Positions 44,565-53,124 of a DNA stretch of 64,000 nucleotides are shown one piece after another. Below the pieces are notes generated by a model. It made no database searches, was not told the origin of the DNA, and saw only the letters and a program-made list of their open reading frames with translations. This DNA is from Bacteroidales bacterium (GTDB taxonomy: Bacteria > Bacteroidota > Bacteroidia > Bacteroidales > JAAYJT01). Both the position numbers and the translations under genes were made by a program. Within the stretch, counting starts at the first letter, position 1. Each line of letters starts with the position of its first letter. The stretch is from NCBI GenBank assembly GCA_014860575.1, contig JACZJK010000026.1:1-64000 (forward strand), read 5' to 3'.

Positions 44565-45347
44565 TTAGAACTTTTCGTACCAGCCCAGGCCAAAAAGTGC
44601 AAAGTCATATTTTACGGGATCATCGGGATCCAATTTCCTGAGGTTTTTTGTTAGTTCAATGGCTGCTTTCCAATCGTTTTGCTTGCGCGATAAAAGACCC
44701 AGTTTACGTGCAACACTGGCGCTATGCAGGTCGAGCGGGCAAACGAGGCAGGAGGGAGGGATGCTTTTCCAGATTCCAAAATCCACACCGCGGTCATCAG
44801 ATCGGATCATCCAGCGTAAAAACATATTGATGCGTTTGGCGGCAGCATTTCGCAACGGATCAGAGAGATGCTTTCCGCTTCGGTCGGGATCAGACATGCC
44901 GAAGAATCTTTGTTTGAACCTGCTGATAGCGATGGCCATTGCGTTTTCCTGCGTTGGAAATGGCTCAAAAAAAGCATTCTCCAGCGTTTTATAATTATTA
45001 CAAACGTCCCTGAGCGAATAAACAAAAATCATGGCATCCAAAGCATTGAATGTGCGGTAAACAAAACCTGCAAGTGAGGCGATTTCTTCGTCAGACCCAT
45101 GCATTACAAATTCAGCAGGCTTGAAATCCATGCGCCGCATGAGTTCATTTCCGGCTTTGGCAATCATTTCGCGTCTTCCCCATGAAATAACGGCTGTAAG
45201 AAAACCGGCAATTTCAATATCTTCGGGTTCGGAAAAAAGATGTGGTACCGCAATTGGGTCGTTTAATATAAAATCCGGATTGTTAAACTGTAGATATTTC
45301 TCTTCCAGAAAAATTTTAAGGTTTTCTATGTTAGATTCATTCGCCAT
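44565..45347 (-). CDS. TIGR02757 family protein
   Basis: A 260-residue conserved protein that I recognise as the TIGR02757 group (DPIAVPHLF, EIAGFLTAVISWGRREMI, LDLHSASVARKLGLL, NLRKLDPDDPVKYDFALFGLG). No function is established; the helical make-up resembles HhH/DNA-glycosylase-like folds, which is inference. Its ATG lies 9 bp beyond the T-tract of the terminator ending the kor operon. Confidence 0.8.
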   Translation of the reverse strand: MANESNIENLKIFLEEKYLQFNNPDFILNDPIAVPHLFSEPEDIEIAGFLTAVISWGRREMIAKAGNELMRRMDFKPAEFVMHGSDEEIASLAGFVYRTFNALDAMIFVYSLRDVCNNYKTLENAFFEPFPTQENAMAIAISRFKQRFFGMSDPDRSGKHLSDPLRNAAAKRINMFLRWMIRSDDRGVDFGIWKSIPPSCLVCPLDLHSASVARKLGLLSRKQNDWKAAIELTKNLRKLDPDDPVKYDFALFGLGWYEKF

Positions 45348-45355
45348 GGGTTCAT

Positions 45356-45387
45356 AAAAAAACCTTACCAGGCTAGCCGGTAAGGTT
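45356..45387 (-). terminator. Intrinsic terminator of the kor operon
   Basis: Minus-strand hairpin: perfect 9-bp stem AACCTTACC / GGTAAGGTT, the inner part GGCTAGCC also self-complementary, followed by seven T (45362-45356). Confidence 0.88.
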
Positions 45388-45408
45388 AATTCGAGTTAGT
45401 GTTAGTTA

Positions 45409-45960
45409 TTATAGAGTGTGGACGGGTTCAATAATTTCCATTCCCCGGGTGATGGCTTTTTCATTTTCAGGGATCAGATGATGGTAGCGCGAGGGTAGTG
45501 ACTTTTTTAAACCAAGGATCACGTTCTGCATTTCAACGATAGGTTTCACTTTCAGGAACCCACCGAGTATGATCATATTAAAAACCTTGGTAAGCCCAAG
45601 TTTGGCAGCTTCATCAGCGGCGTCAACCTTAAAGATCTTGATGTCTTTGCGTTCGGGATGCCGTGTGATCCCATTGCTGTCGTAGATTAATGTTCCGCCG
45701 GGCTTAACAGATTTCTCAAACTTGTCCATTGATTGCTGGTTCAGAAGAATAGCAGTATCAAAGACATTGAGAATGGGTGAACTGATGCGCTCATCACTAA
45801 TAATAACTGTTACATTGGCTGTACCGCCGCGCATCTCCGGTCCATAGGATGGCATCCAGCTAACTTCCTGATCCTGCATTACGCCCGAATAGGCCAAAAT
45901 TTTGCCCATAGAGAGAACGCCTTGTCCTCCAAATCCGGCTATGATAATTTCTTCAGTCAT
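45409..45960 (-). CDS. korC: 2-oxoacid:ferredoxin oxidoreductase gamma subunit
   Basis: A 183-residue gamma subunit: IIIAGFGGQGVLSMGKIL at the start, WMPSYGPEMRGGTANVTVIIS, and an alpha/beta fold. With the delta, alpha and beta subunits upstream it makes the four-part oxidoreductase that decarboxylates a 2-oxoacid to acyl-CoA and reduces ferredoxin. Last gene of the operon. Confidence 0.93.
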   Translation of the reverse strand: MTEEIIIAGFGGQGVLSMGKILAYSGVMQDQEVSWMPSYGPEMRGGTANVTVIISDERISSPILNVFDTAILLNQQSMDKFEKSVKPGGTLIYDSNGITRHPERKDIKIFKVDAADEAAKLGLTKVFNMIILGGFLKVKPIVEMQNVILGLKKSLPSRYHHLIPENEKAITRGMEIIEPVHTL

Positions 45961-46005
45961 CGTTTGTATTTTTATTTCGATGTATGAGTAATACTTGTTA
46001 AAATT

Positions 46006-46788
46006 CTACTCCTTTTCTGGCACTTTAATATCGCCAAGCGGATAGAACGGGAACATGTTTTCAACCATCCATTCATTGGATTTGCGTGGGGTCATCTTCC
46101 AGCCTGAATTACAGTTTGAAACAATTTCTACGAAGCTGAGACCCATCTTTTTACTCTGGTATTCAAAGGCCAGGCGAATGGCTTTCTTTGCCTTGCGAAC
46201 CGCTGCCGGTGTATGCACTGCCTGCCGGGTCACAAAGCATGTACCCGGAAGATGTGCAACAAGCTCGGTCATTTTCAGTGGATTTCCCATGGTTTCAACT
46301 TCACGGCCATAGGGCGAAGTACTTGATTTCATGCCGGGTAGGGTTGTGGGCGCCATTTGTCCGCCGGTCATACCATAAATGCCATTGTTGATGAAAATGA
46401 TAGTGAAATTTTCACCCCGGTTGCAGGCATGGAGGGTTTCGGCAGTGCCAATGGCAGCAAGGTCACCATCGCCCTGGTAGGTGAAAACAAATTTTTCGGG
46501 GAGCATGCGTTTGATGGCTGTCGCCAGCGCCGGGGCACGTCCGTGGGCTGCCTGCTGCATGTCAATATCAAAAAACTTGTACGCAAGCACCGAACATCCA
46601 ACAGGCGCTACGCCGATTGTTTGTTCCTGTATGCCCATTTCTTCAATAACTTCAGCAACAATGCGGTGTGCAGTTCCGTGACCGCAGCCCGGGCAATAGG
46701 ATAGCACTTCATCAGTCATTACGCTGGTTTTTTTGTAAACCAGGTTTTCTTCCGTGCGTATATCTTCTTTGGTGATTATTTTGTCCAT
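46006..46788 (-). CDS. korB: 2-oxoacid:ferredoxin oxidoreductase beta (TPP) subunit
   Basis: A 260-residue thiamine-pyrophosphate subunit: YCPGCGHGTAHR, GVAPVGCSVLAY, and the TPP/Mg motif GDGDLAAIGTAETL...NNGIYGMTGGQMAPTT. Substrate may be 2-oxoglutarate or branched-chain 2-oxoacids; the sequence does not decide. It starts 3 bp after the alpha subunit's stop. Confidence 0.93.
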   Translation of the reverse strand: MDKIITKEDIRTEENLVYKKTSVMTDEVLSYCPGCGHGTAHRIVAEVIEEMGIQEQTIGVAPVGCSVLAYKFFDIDMQQAAHGRAPALATAIKRMLPEKFVFTYQGDGDLAAIGTAETLHACNRGENFTIIFINNGIYGMTGGQMAPTTLPGMKSSTSPYGREVETMGNPLKMTELVAHLPGTCFVTRQAVHTPAAVRKAKKAIRLAFEYQSKKMGLSFVEIVSNCNSGWKMTPRKSNEWMVENMFPFYPLGDIKVPEKE

Positions 46789-46791
46789 ATG

Positions 46792-47877
46792 TTATCCTCC
46801 GATAATTTTTTGTTCGAGCGCTTCCAAAACTTCTGAAGGACTTGGGATTATACCTCCGAAACGCCCGAAATGTTCAACTTTAACCTGGCCGCATGTTGAA
46901 AGCCTTACGTCTTCAATCATCTGGCCGGCATTCATTTCTACTACCAGCATGCCCTTAACCTGTTGAGCAAGTTTGGCCAGGGGTTTTTCCGGGAATGGGA
47001 AAAGTGTGATCGGGCGTAATAAACCGAGTTTAATGCCTTTGTCCCGGGCAAGCTGAACTGTTTTCTGACAAATGCGTGCGCTGGTTCCGAAAGCTACCAG
47101 CAGATATTCGGCATCTTCGCACATGATCTCTTCGTAACGAACTTCATCCTTAATCATTTGCTGATATTTGGCCTGGAGTTTCAGGTTCACCTGTTCCTGT
47201 TTCAAGGAATCCAGCTCTAATGAAGTGATGATATTCCTGGACTTTCCGTTTGGCTTTCCAAGAGTTGCCCAGGGACATTGTTCCCTGATCTCTTCTTCTG
47301 AGCGGCGTGGTTTCTGCTCTGACAATTCAACTTTTTCCATCATTTGGCCGATTGCGCCATCTGAAAGGATCATCACAGGATTGCGGTATTTGAAAGCGAG
47401 TTCAAATCCCAGGGTCGTAAAGTCAGCCATTTCCTGAACCGAGGCAGGAGCCAGCACCAGCAGCTTGTAATCACCGTGGCCACCGCCTTTTACTGCCTGG
47501 AAATAATCCGATTGTGATGGTTGAATTGTACCAAGTCCCGGGCCTGCACGAACAACGTTGACAACCACGCAGGGAAGTTCCGCGCCGGCAATATATGACA
47601 GGCCTTCCTGCTTCAGGCTTATGCCGGGACTTGATGATGAGGTGATCACCATTTTTCCGCAACCGGCTCCGCCATACACCATGTTGATGGCGGCAACTTC
47701 GCTTTCAGCCTGTAAAACAATCATTCCGGTACGTTCGTAGGGTTTTTCAGCCATCAGATATTCAAGTACTTCTGACTGTGGAGTGATGGGATAACCGAAG
47801 TAGCCATCAGCGCCTGCACGGATAGCAGCTTCAGCCACGGCCTCGTTTCCCTTCATGAGTCTTAACTCTTTCTTCAT
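46792..47877 (-). CDS. korA: 2-oxoacid:ferredoxin oxidoreductase alpha subunit
   Basis: A 361-residue alpha subunit: LMKGNEAVAEAAIRAGADGYFGYPITPQSE, ITSSSSPGISLKQEGLSYIAGAELP, GTIQPSQSDYFQ and a C-terminal domain II with LGLLRPITLFPFPE. Such proteins are often named VorB; KorA and VorA/B cannot be told apart here. Second gene of the operon. Confidence 0.92.
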   Translation of the reverse strand: MKKELRLMKGNEAVAEAAIRAGADGYFGYPITPQSEVLEYLMAEKPYERTGMIVLQAESEVAAINMVYGGAGCGKMVITSSSSPGISLKQEGLSYIAGAELPCVVVNVVRAGPGLGTIQPSQSDYFQAVKGGGHGDYKLLVLAPASVQEMADFTTLGFELAFKYRNPVMILSDGAIGQMMEKVELSEQKPRRSEEEIREQCPWATLGKPNGKSRNIITSLELDSLKQEQVNLKLQAKYQQMIKDEVRYEEIMCEDAEYLLVAFGTSARICQKTVQLARDKGIKLGLLRPITLFPFPEKPLAKLAQQVKGMLVVEMNAGQMIEDVRLSTCGQVKVEHFGRFGGIIPSPSEVLEALEQKIIGG

Positions 47878-47895
47878 TGCATTAAATATTTTGCG

Positions 47896-48126
47896 TTATA
47901 CAGCAGCTTTTTTGAGACGATATACAGTGATAACCCCGTCAGGGCAAACGATGGCGCAGTTGGCACAACCGGTACATTCATCGTTCACAGTTTCGGCATA
48001 GTGGTATCCTTTTCCGTTCACGTTTTTTGCGAGCGCAATCACTTCCTGCGGGCAGGCCGGGATACACACTTCGCAGCCTTTGCATCTTTCAATGTCAATG
48101 ACAATATCACCTTTGACTTTAGCCAT
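47896..48126 (-). CDS. korD: 2-oxoacid:ferredoxin oxidoreductase delta (4Fe-4S) subunit
   Basis: A 76-residue 2[4Fe-4S] ferredoxin: CKGCEVCIPACPQEV and CTGCANCAIVCPDGV, each CxxCxxCxxxCP. It starts at ATG 48126; an upstream start at 48156 adds ten residues without support. First gene of the delta-alpha-beta-gamma operon. A near-consensus -7 (TACTTTCG, 48178-48171) lies upstream. Confidence 0.92.
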   Translation of the reverse strand: MAKVKGDIVIDIERCKGCEVCIPACPQEVIALAKNVNGKGYHYAETVNDECTGCANCAIVCPDGVITVYRLKKAAV

Positions 48127-48421
48127 ATCTGTAATTTGGTATTTAAAAGTGAGCAATATTTTTCACTCTGCGAAAGTACGGAATTTAAGAATTTCGATCC
48201 CGCTTTATGCAAACGATTTCGGGGTTAGAGGGCTAATTTATAGAGGGTATAAATAAGGGTTAAATATAATGGAAGTAAGCCGTTCATGTTTTCTTTGTTC
48301 GAACCCTGTATGAGAAAAGTACACCGGTTGTATAGCCAAATATAGTACCCTAACACTTTGACCCCCCGGTGGAGCGGAATTTGCAGTTTCGTTTTCAACA
48401 GTTACGAACCCCCGCTAAGAG

Positions 48422-48453
48422 ATGCCGTAATTACGGCATACCGGACGTCCGGT
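48422..48453. repeat. Two abutting perfect palindromes
   Basis: ATGCCGTAATTACGGCAT (48422-48439, 18 bp) is followed without a gap by ACCGGACGTCCGGT (48440-48453, 14 bp), then ACC, so CCGGTACCGC also has a GGTACC core. Confidence 0.85.
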
Positions 48454-48646
48454 ACCGCCTGGAATCCAGATAGCTATCAGGAGTAATCTGCAATTATCCA
48501 ACTTCCCTGTTATAAAGCAATTGCATTTCAACACAGTTCGTGAATAGTTGAAAGAAGTCTGATCTCACTGAAAAACCTGCCAGGTTTTCATAACTATCAC
48601 TATGGCAACGTGTCAGATTGGTTACTCACAAAAAAGTATCATTATT

Positions 48647-48693
48647 AGTGATTCAAATCGAAAACAAATATAATATTAAGTGATTCAAATCGA
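48647..48693 (+). repeat. Direct repeat pair AGTGATTCAAATCGA
   Basis: Exact 15-bp copies at 48647-48661 and 48679-48693, 32 bp apart (about three helical turns), each preceded by a TATTA-type pentamer. Confidence 0.8.
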
Positions 48694-48805
48694 GAATTGA
48701 ACAAGGTTTGTCCGATTAACCTTAACACCTCATTCTTGTGAGCTTCTTCGTCGCACGGGTCACCCAGCGGTACAACTGTTCGTGTGGGTAACACCATAAC
48801 ACATT

Positions 48806-50119
48806 TCAGGAGTGATTTTCGTGAAACTTCTTCAACCGGTACTCAAGGTCGGGGAACTGGGAGCGTTGTACCAGGGAGACACAAGCGCGTAGACCTTCGA
48901 GGCGTTCGCTGCCGGTGATAGCCAACGAAATGGCGCTGATGCCATAGTACATAAATTCTTCAATCAGTTCTTCGCCGGTGAAACCCGGATAGGAAAGCGT
49001 GAAGTAAAATCCGTCGGCAATGGGTTTGTCTTCGTCCATGTCGTAAACAATTTGGAAGCCGTTTTCCGTAAACAGTTTTTTCATGATTTTAGCCTTTTCG
49101 CCGTATTCCTTCACCACTTCCACAAAATCAAATTTTCCTTCGTTGGCGGCTTTGAGCATGGCTGCGAGGGCATATTGCGCAGAATGGGATGTGCCGGAGC
49201 TCAGTGCATACACGGTTCCAAAAACCATAGCACGGCCCAATAAATCGCTGCCATAAAAGCGCAACAGATCGGGCGCATTGGTATTGAAAAGCTTGTCGCT
49301 GATAACCATCATTCCAATCCGTTGTCCTGCATAGCTAAATGCTTTTGAACTTGAGATCAGAAGAATATAATTATCGGTGTATTTGGCAACGGTAGGTTGA
49401 AATGGTGGCACGCCCGGCTTTGAGCAATCGAGGCGAAAATCCATGGCAATGTAAGCCAGGTCTTCGAGGATCACAACATTGTATTTGTTTGCCAGTTCGC
49501 CAATGATCTGAAGTTCTTTTTCTGTGAAGCAAATCCATGACGGATTATTCGGGTTGGAATACAGCACAGAGTGAATATGGCCTTTACTCAAAAAAGATTC
49601 GAGCTTATCGCGCAGTTTATCACCACGAAAATTATAAACATCAAAGCTTTCAAATTTTTGTCCTAACACTTTATGTTGCTGTTTGTGAACTGGAAAGCCG
49701 GGATCAATGAACAACGTTGTATCGCGCTCTTTGTACATGCGGTTCAAAGTAAGGAAACAGGCAAAACTGCCTTGCATAGAGCCAACAGTTGGGATGCAGC
49801 CGGCAGGGTTCACATCAACATCAAGAAAGTTTTTCACAAAACGGCTGATTTCGGGTTTGAGAACAGGAATCCCGTCAATATCGGGATAAATGGCAGCCAC
49901 ACCTCTTTGCAGTGCTTCAATTTCTCCCTGAACCCCAACCTGAGCCGCCGGCAAACCAGGAATTCCCATTTCCATACGTATGAACTTTTCACCAGTGGCC
50001 TTTTCGATGTTGTCAACCAGTCGCTTGATTTCGCGGATTGAAGCTTTTCCAACGCTTGGCAGGTTCATTTCCTTTATCTTCTCATTTACGATGTTGTAGT
50101 TGATGGGTGTATCTTTCAT
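48806..50119 (-). CDS. PLP-dependent class I/II aminotransferase
   Basis: A 437-residue fold-type I aminotransferase. IRMEMGIPGLPAAQ, AAIYPDIDGIPVLKPEI and YSNPNNPSWICFTE (PLP-contacting Asn), LEDLAYIAMDF (Asp) and LISSSKAFSYAGQRIGMM (PLP lysine at about residue 264) are visible. This subgroup is frequent in Bacteroidota; substrate is not known. ATG 50119 is preferred over 50173, which adds 18 residues without conservation that I can judge. Confidence 0.85.
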   Translation of the reverse strand: MKDTPINYNIVNEKIKEMNLPSVGKASIREIKRLVDNIEKATGEKFIRMEMGIPGLPAAQVGVQGEIEALQRGVAAIYPDIDGIPVLKPEISRFVKNFLDVDVNPAGCIPTVGSMQGSFACFLTLNRMYKERDTTLFIDPGFPVHKQQHKVLGQKFESFDVYNFRGDKLRDKLESFLSKGHIHSVLYSNPNNPSWICFTEKELQIIGELANKYNVVILEDLAYIAMDFRLDCSKPGVPPFQPTVAKYTDNYILLISSSKAFSYAGQRIGMMVISDKLFNTNAPDLLRFYGSDLLGRAMVFGTVYALSSGTSHSAQYALAAMLKAANEGKFDFVEVVKEYGEKAKIMKKLFTENGFQIVYDMDEDKPIADGFYFTLSYPGFTGEELIEEFMYYGISAISLAITGSERLEGLRACVSLVQRSQFPDLEYRLKKFHENHS

Positions 50120-50296
50120 AACAGCCTGTTTTAAGGTTATATAGTTAGAAATATAATTGACAGGGATTTGCACTTCAAATTAAAGAAAAAAGTTTCAGAT
50201 AGCCAAATCAGATTTTGGCACAGGCATACAATTTAGAAGCTAACCGGGAAATGTATATCCACGGATGCTGTTTCTTAAAGTGCGAAATCCGTGACT

Positions 50297-51523
50297 TTAG
50301 AAAAAGTAAAAGAAAGCAATCAGCAACCTCAAATTGCCTATTTCTTCGGTGTTGTTGACATTGCCTTTGTTATCCGGTGTGCCGTAAGTGACAGCGGTAT
50401 ATTCCAATTCTGTTGATATCTGAACGCTATTCGAAACAAATGACAGCGAAGGGGAAATTCTGTATGCGTAATCAATATCAGAGCCCCGTGCATAATATTT
50501 CCCGGTATTTTCATGGGTCGTACCCATGTTCTTTGAGAACCCGCCATAAACCCCCAACCTTACCGTTTTTCCATAACTGATGAAACTCCAGATGTTAAGA
50601 TGGTTGGTTGGTGTGTAGGTTTCAATCATGGTTGTGGTGTCAACGGTTCGCACGGCATAACCACCCAACATCAGGTTCTCTGTTAGATTCTGACCATAAA
50701 TGGTTTTACCGCTCCACAAAAACATATTGTTGGTATATTTATAGTATGCCATGAAAGCGTACGAACCAACCGACTCGCTGGTTTTGAAGCCCTTTGTTGT
50801 TTCAAGGCGCGGTTGCAACACCTTATAATCTGCTGCCAGTCCCCATACATGCTGATCGCCTTTATGCTGCAGTTGAAGGTGTAAGTTGGGAACCAGCGAG
50901 TTTCGCATATAAAGCGGCGAAGTTCCTACCGGCCCCTCGCTGGCATTGTCGCGCTGGGAGATAAAAGCGAGATTAAGGTTGAACTTATTGAAATACTGAG
51001 TGTAACTGATCTGTGGGTTGCGTATAAATGGCTGGAACGGTGCGCCGGTGTTCAAGGAGATTACATTCGGAAAAACCTCCGCTACAAAAATCGGGTGCCA
51101 GTATTGGCCAAACAGGAGTTCTGATTTCTCCCATCGCAGCTTGCCGTAAGCATGCCTTAATCTGAACCCGTTAATATCGGCATTGCTCATCCCTGAAAAA
51201 TCGGCTTCGATCACACCGGAGGTTTTGGCTCCGAAAGCATCCGGCCCTGTGATGACACCTGTGATCCTCGATGTAATTGCACTATAATTGAAAGTTGGAC
51301 GTGCATTAATGTCCTCACCGTTTACATCGAGGCGTTTGTTTGTGGGGAAAATCAAAAAAAGATCTTCACGTGCGGCTACAACGTGGCGGCTGTCGTACCA
51401 GTAATCGCTCTTCACAAAGCCTTTGAACTGGATACCGAACTTTTTAGGTTCATTGTTTTCTTTTTCCTGTGCATACAGGAGTCCGGTTGAGATAAGAAGC
51501 AATGCTGTGATAAAAAATCTCAT
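50297..51523 (-). CDS. Outer-membrane beta-barrel protein
   Basis: A 408-residue protein with signal peptide about 1-19 (ALLLISTGLLYAQ), then alternating beta-strand sequence ending in an aromatic residue (LLIAFFYFF), as expected for a barrel. GFVKSDYWYDSRHVVAAREDLFLIFP at the start and GFRLRHAYGKLRWEKSELLFGQYWHP resemble porin families. It begins 25 bp after the symporter stop, on the same strand, so the pair may import one substrate through both membranes. Confidence 0.78.
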   Translation of the reverse strand: MRFFITALLLISTGLLYAQEKENNEPKKFGIQFKGFVKSDYWYDSRHVVAAREDLFLIFPTNKRLDVNGEDINARPTFNYSAITSRITGVITGPDAFGAKTSGVIEADFSGMSNADINGFRLRHAYGKLRWEKSELLFGQYWHPIFVAEVFPNVISLNTGAPFQPFIRNPQISYTQYFNKFNLNLAFISQRDNASEGPVGTSPLYMRNSLVPNLHLQLQHKGDQHVWGLAADYKVLQPRLETTKGFKTSESVGSYAFMAYYKYTNNMFLWSGKTIYGQNLTENLMLGGYAVRTVDTTTMIETYTPTNHLNIWSFISYGKTVRLGVYGGFSKNMGTTHENTGKYYARGSDIDYAYRISPSLSFVSNSVQISTELEYTAVTYGTPDNKGNVNNTEEIGNLRLLIAFFYFF

Positions 51524-51548
51524 GATATTGGATGTTTTTTTGTTTGTG

Positions 51549-52985
51549 TTATAGTTTTTTCTTACTAGCAAACAGGCTGAATATGGGATTAACAACCAGT
51601 GATGCAATCATCCCGATAGTACCTGCCTGTGGAGAAGGCATTCCATAAAAGTACAATCCCAGGCAAAGGCTTAACCCAATAAGACCAGATGATAAGGCTC
51701 CGAAAAGGTTCACACGTTTTGAGAACAGCCCCCACACGAATGGCCCAAGAAAAAATGACCCGATTGCACCCCAGCTTATTCCAAGAATAGCCACTATGGA
51801 ATCAAAATTCATATAAGCAAGTAAAACTGAAAGTAATACGAAAAAGACGCTCATGAAGCGCATGAGTTTGGTAAGCGAGCGATCTGATATATTTTTCTTT
51901 ATAAATCCAGCATAAAAATCTTTTGAAAACGATGAACTGGAAATCAGTACAAGCGCCGCAAGGGTTGACATAGAAGCCGAAAGCATCAGCAGTAGGATCA
52001 CAACGGCGAGTGATTCAGGAATAACATTGGTCAAAAGTTCAGGCATCAGCCGATCAGCTATTGGTAGCCCATCGGCAGTAAAAGCTTCGGGCGTTGTTTC
52101 TGGTTTGATAAAGAGCCTGGTTGTTGATCCAACAAAATAGGCTACACCGCCAATAAGTAGAGCAAAAACTGTGGAAGCAATCATCCCTATTTTCACCGAT
52201 CTGCGGTCGCGGATCGCATAAAATTTCTGAACCAATTGTGGCATGGCAAAAGGTGCAATGCTGGTAAGGAACACCAGCGAAAACAATGGCCACCAGCCAG
52301 GAGGGCCAACTGCTTTGGTTAACGCCGGTTGAATTTCACGCAAGGAATTGGTAATGTTTGCGAGGCCGCCACCTTCCTGAACTGTGCTTGTAAAAAGGAT
52401 TATTACGCCTACAGTCATGATCAGCCCGAAAATCATGTCAATGCGTGCCATGGATTTGTAACCGCCAAGAACGAGATAAAGCGCTGTGAGAACCCCCATG
52501 AAAAGCAGCGCATATTCATAAGCGATGCCAAAATTTGTAGTAAACAGGTAGGATAGACCCATGAACACTGCCGCGGAGTAAGGAATCATGAAAATAAAAA
52601 TAACAATGGCTGAAAGCAGTTTTATTAGTGGGCTTTGGTAACGTTTTTCGAGAAATTCGCTCAAGGTGCTCACACCATATTCCGATGACATTTTCTTGAT
52701 TCGCCAGCCAAAAAGTGCCCAAACTCCCAGCACGCCTACAAAGGCATTAAAAAAGGCAATCCATAAGCCTGAATATCCAAAGTTCCAGCCTATCATTCCT
52801 GCGAACCCAATGAAAAGTACTGCTGAAAAATAAGCTGTGCCGTAAGAGAATGCAGTCATCCAGGGGCCGATATTGCCACCGCCAAGGAAAAAGTCGTTAA
52901 AGGATTTTGTTTTACGCAGACTGATCAGGCCAACAATAATGATCATGATTGCATAAAGTGCAACAACAGTGATTTTTAACGCCAT
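51549..52985 (-). CDS. Sodium:solute symporter (SSS family)
   Basis: A 478-residue transporter with about 13 membrane helices: FNDFFLGGGNIGPWMTAFSYGTAYFSAVLFIGFAG-type start, FAMPQLVQKFYAIRD and LGPFVWGLFSKRVN are SSS signatures. It imports an organic solute with Na+, fitting the Na+ gradient from NQR. The substrate is unknown. Confidence 0.9.
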   Translation of the reverse strand: MALKITVVALYAIMIIIVGLISLRKTKSFNDFFLGGGNIGPWMTAFSYGTAYFSAVLFIGFAGMIGWNFGYSGLWIAFFNAFVGVLGVWALFGWRIKKMSSEYGVSTLSEFLEKRYQSPLIKLLSAIVIFIFMIPYSAAVFMGLSYLFTTNFGIAYEYALLFMGVLTALYLVLGGYKSMARIDMIFGLIMTVGVIILFTSTVQEGGGLANITNSLREIQPALTKAVGPPGWWPLFSLVFLTSIAPFAMPQLVQKFYAIRDRRSVKIGMIASTVFALLIGGVAYFVGSTTRLFIKPETTPEAFTADGLPIADRLMPELLTNVIPESLAVVILLLMLSASMSTLAALVLISSSSFSKDFYAGFIKKNISDRSLTKLMRFMSVFFVLLSVLLAYMNFDSIVAILGISWGAIGSFFLGPFVWGLFSKRVNLFGALSSGLIGLSLCLGLYFYGMPSPQAGTIGMIASLVVNPIFSLFASKKKL

Positions 52986-53022
52986 AGAATTTGCAGTTTA
53001 GCTGATGGGATTTGAGAATTTG

Positions 53023-53055
53023 CAAATGTAGGGAAATTGGGTTTTGTGATGCCAA
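53023..53055 (-). promoter_or_regulatory. Promoter of the symporter-outer membrane protein pair
   Basis: Minus strand: TTG (53055-53053), 22-nt spacer, TACATTTG (53030-53023, exact consensus), 37 nt before the ATG. A hairpin ATGGCT/AGCCAT lies further upstream at 53083-53097. Confidence 0.55.
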
Positions 53056-53124
53056 GGAATCAGAGATTGATTTTGCTATGCTATGGCTTCCAGCCATGGT
53101 ATCGCTATTTCGTTTTTAGTTTTA

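Larger units (their letters stand above)
48127..48805. other. Non-coding, palindrome-rich spacer
   Basis: About 680 bp with no convincing ORF. It holds the korD promoter region on the left, adjacent perfect palindromes at 48422-48453, an AAAACCTGCCAGGTTTT palindrome near 48570-48586 and a direct-repeat pair at 48647-48693. The palindromes suggest a remnant or a repeat element, but I see no transposase or terminal repeats. Confidence 0.6.
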
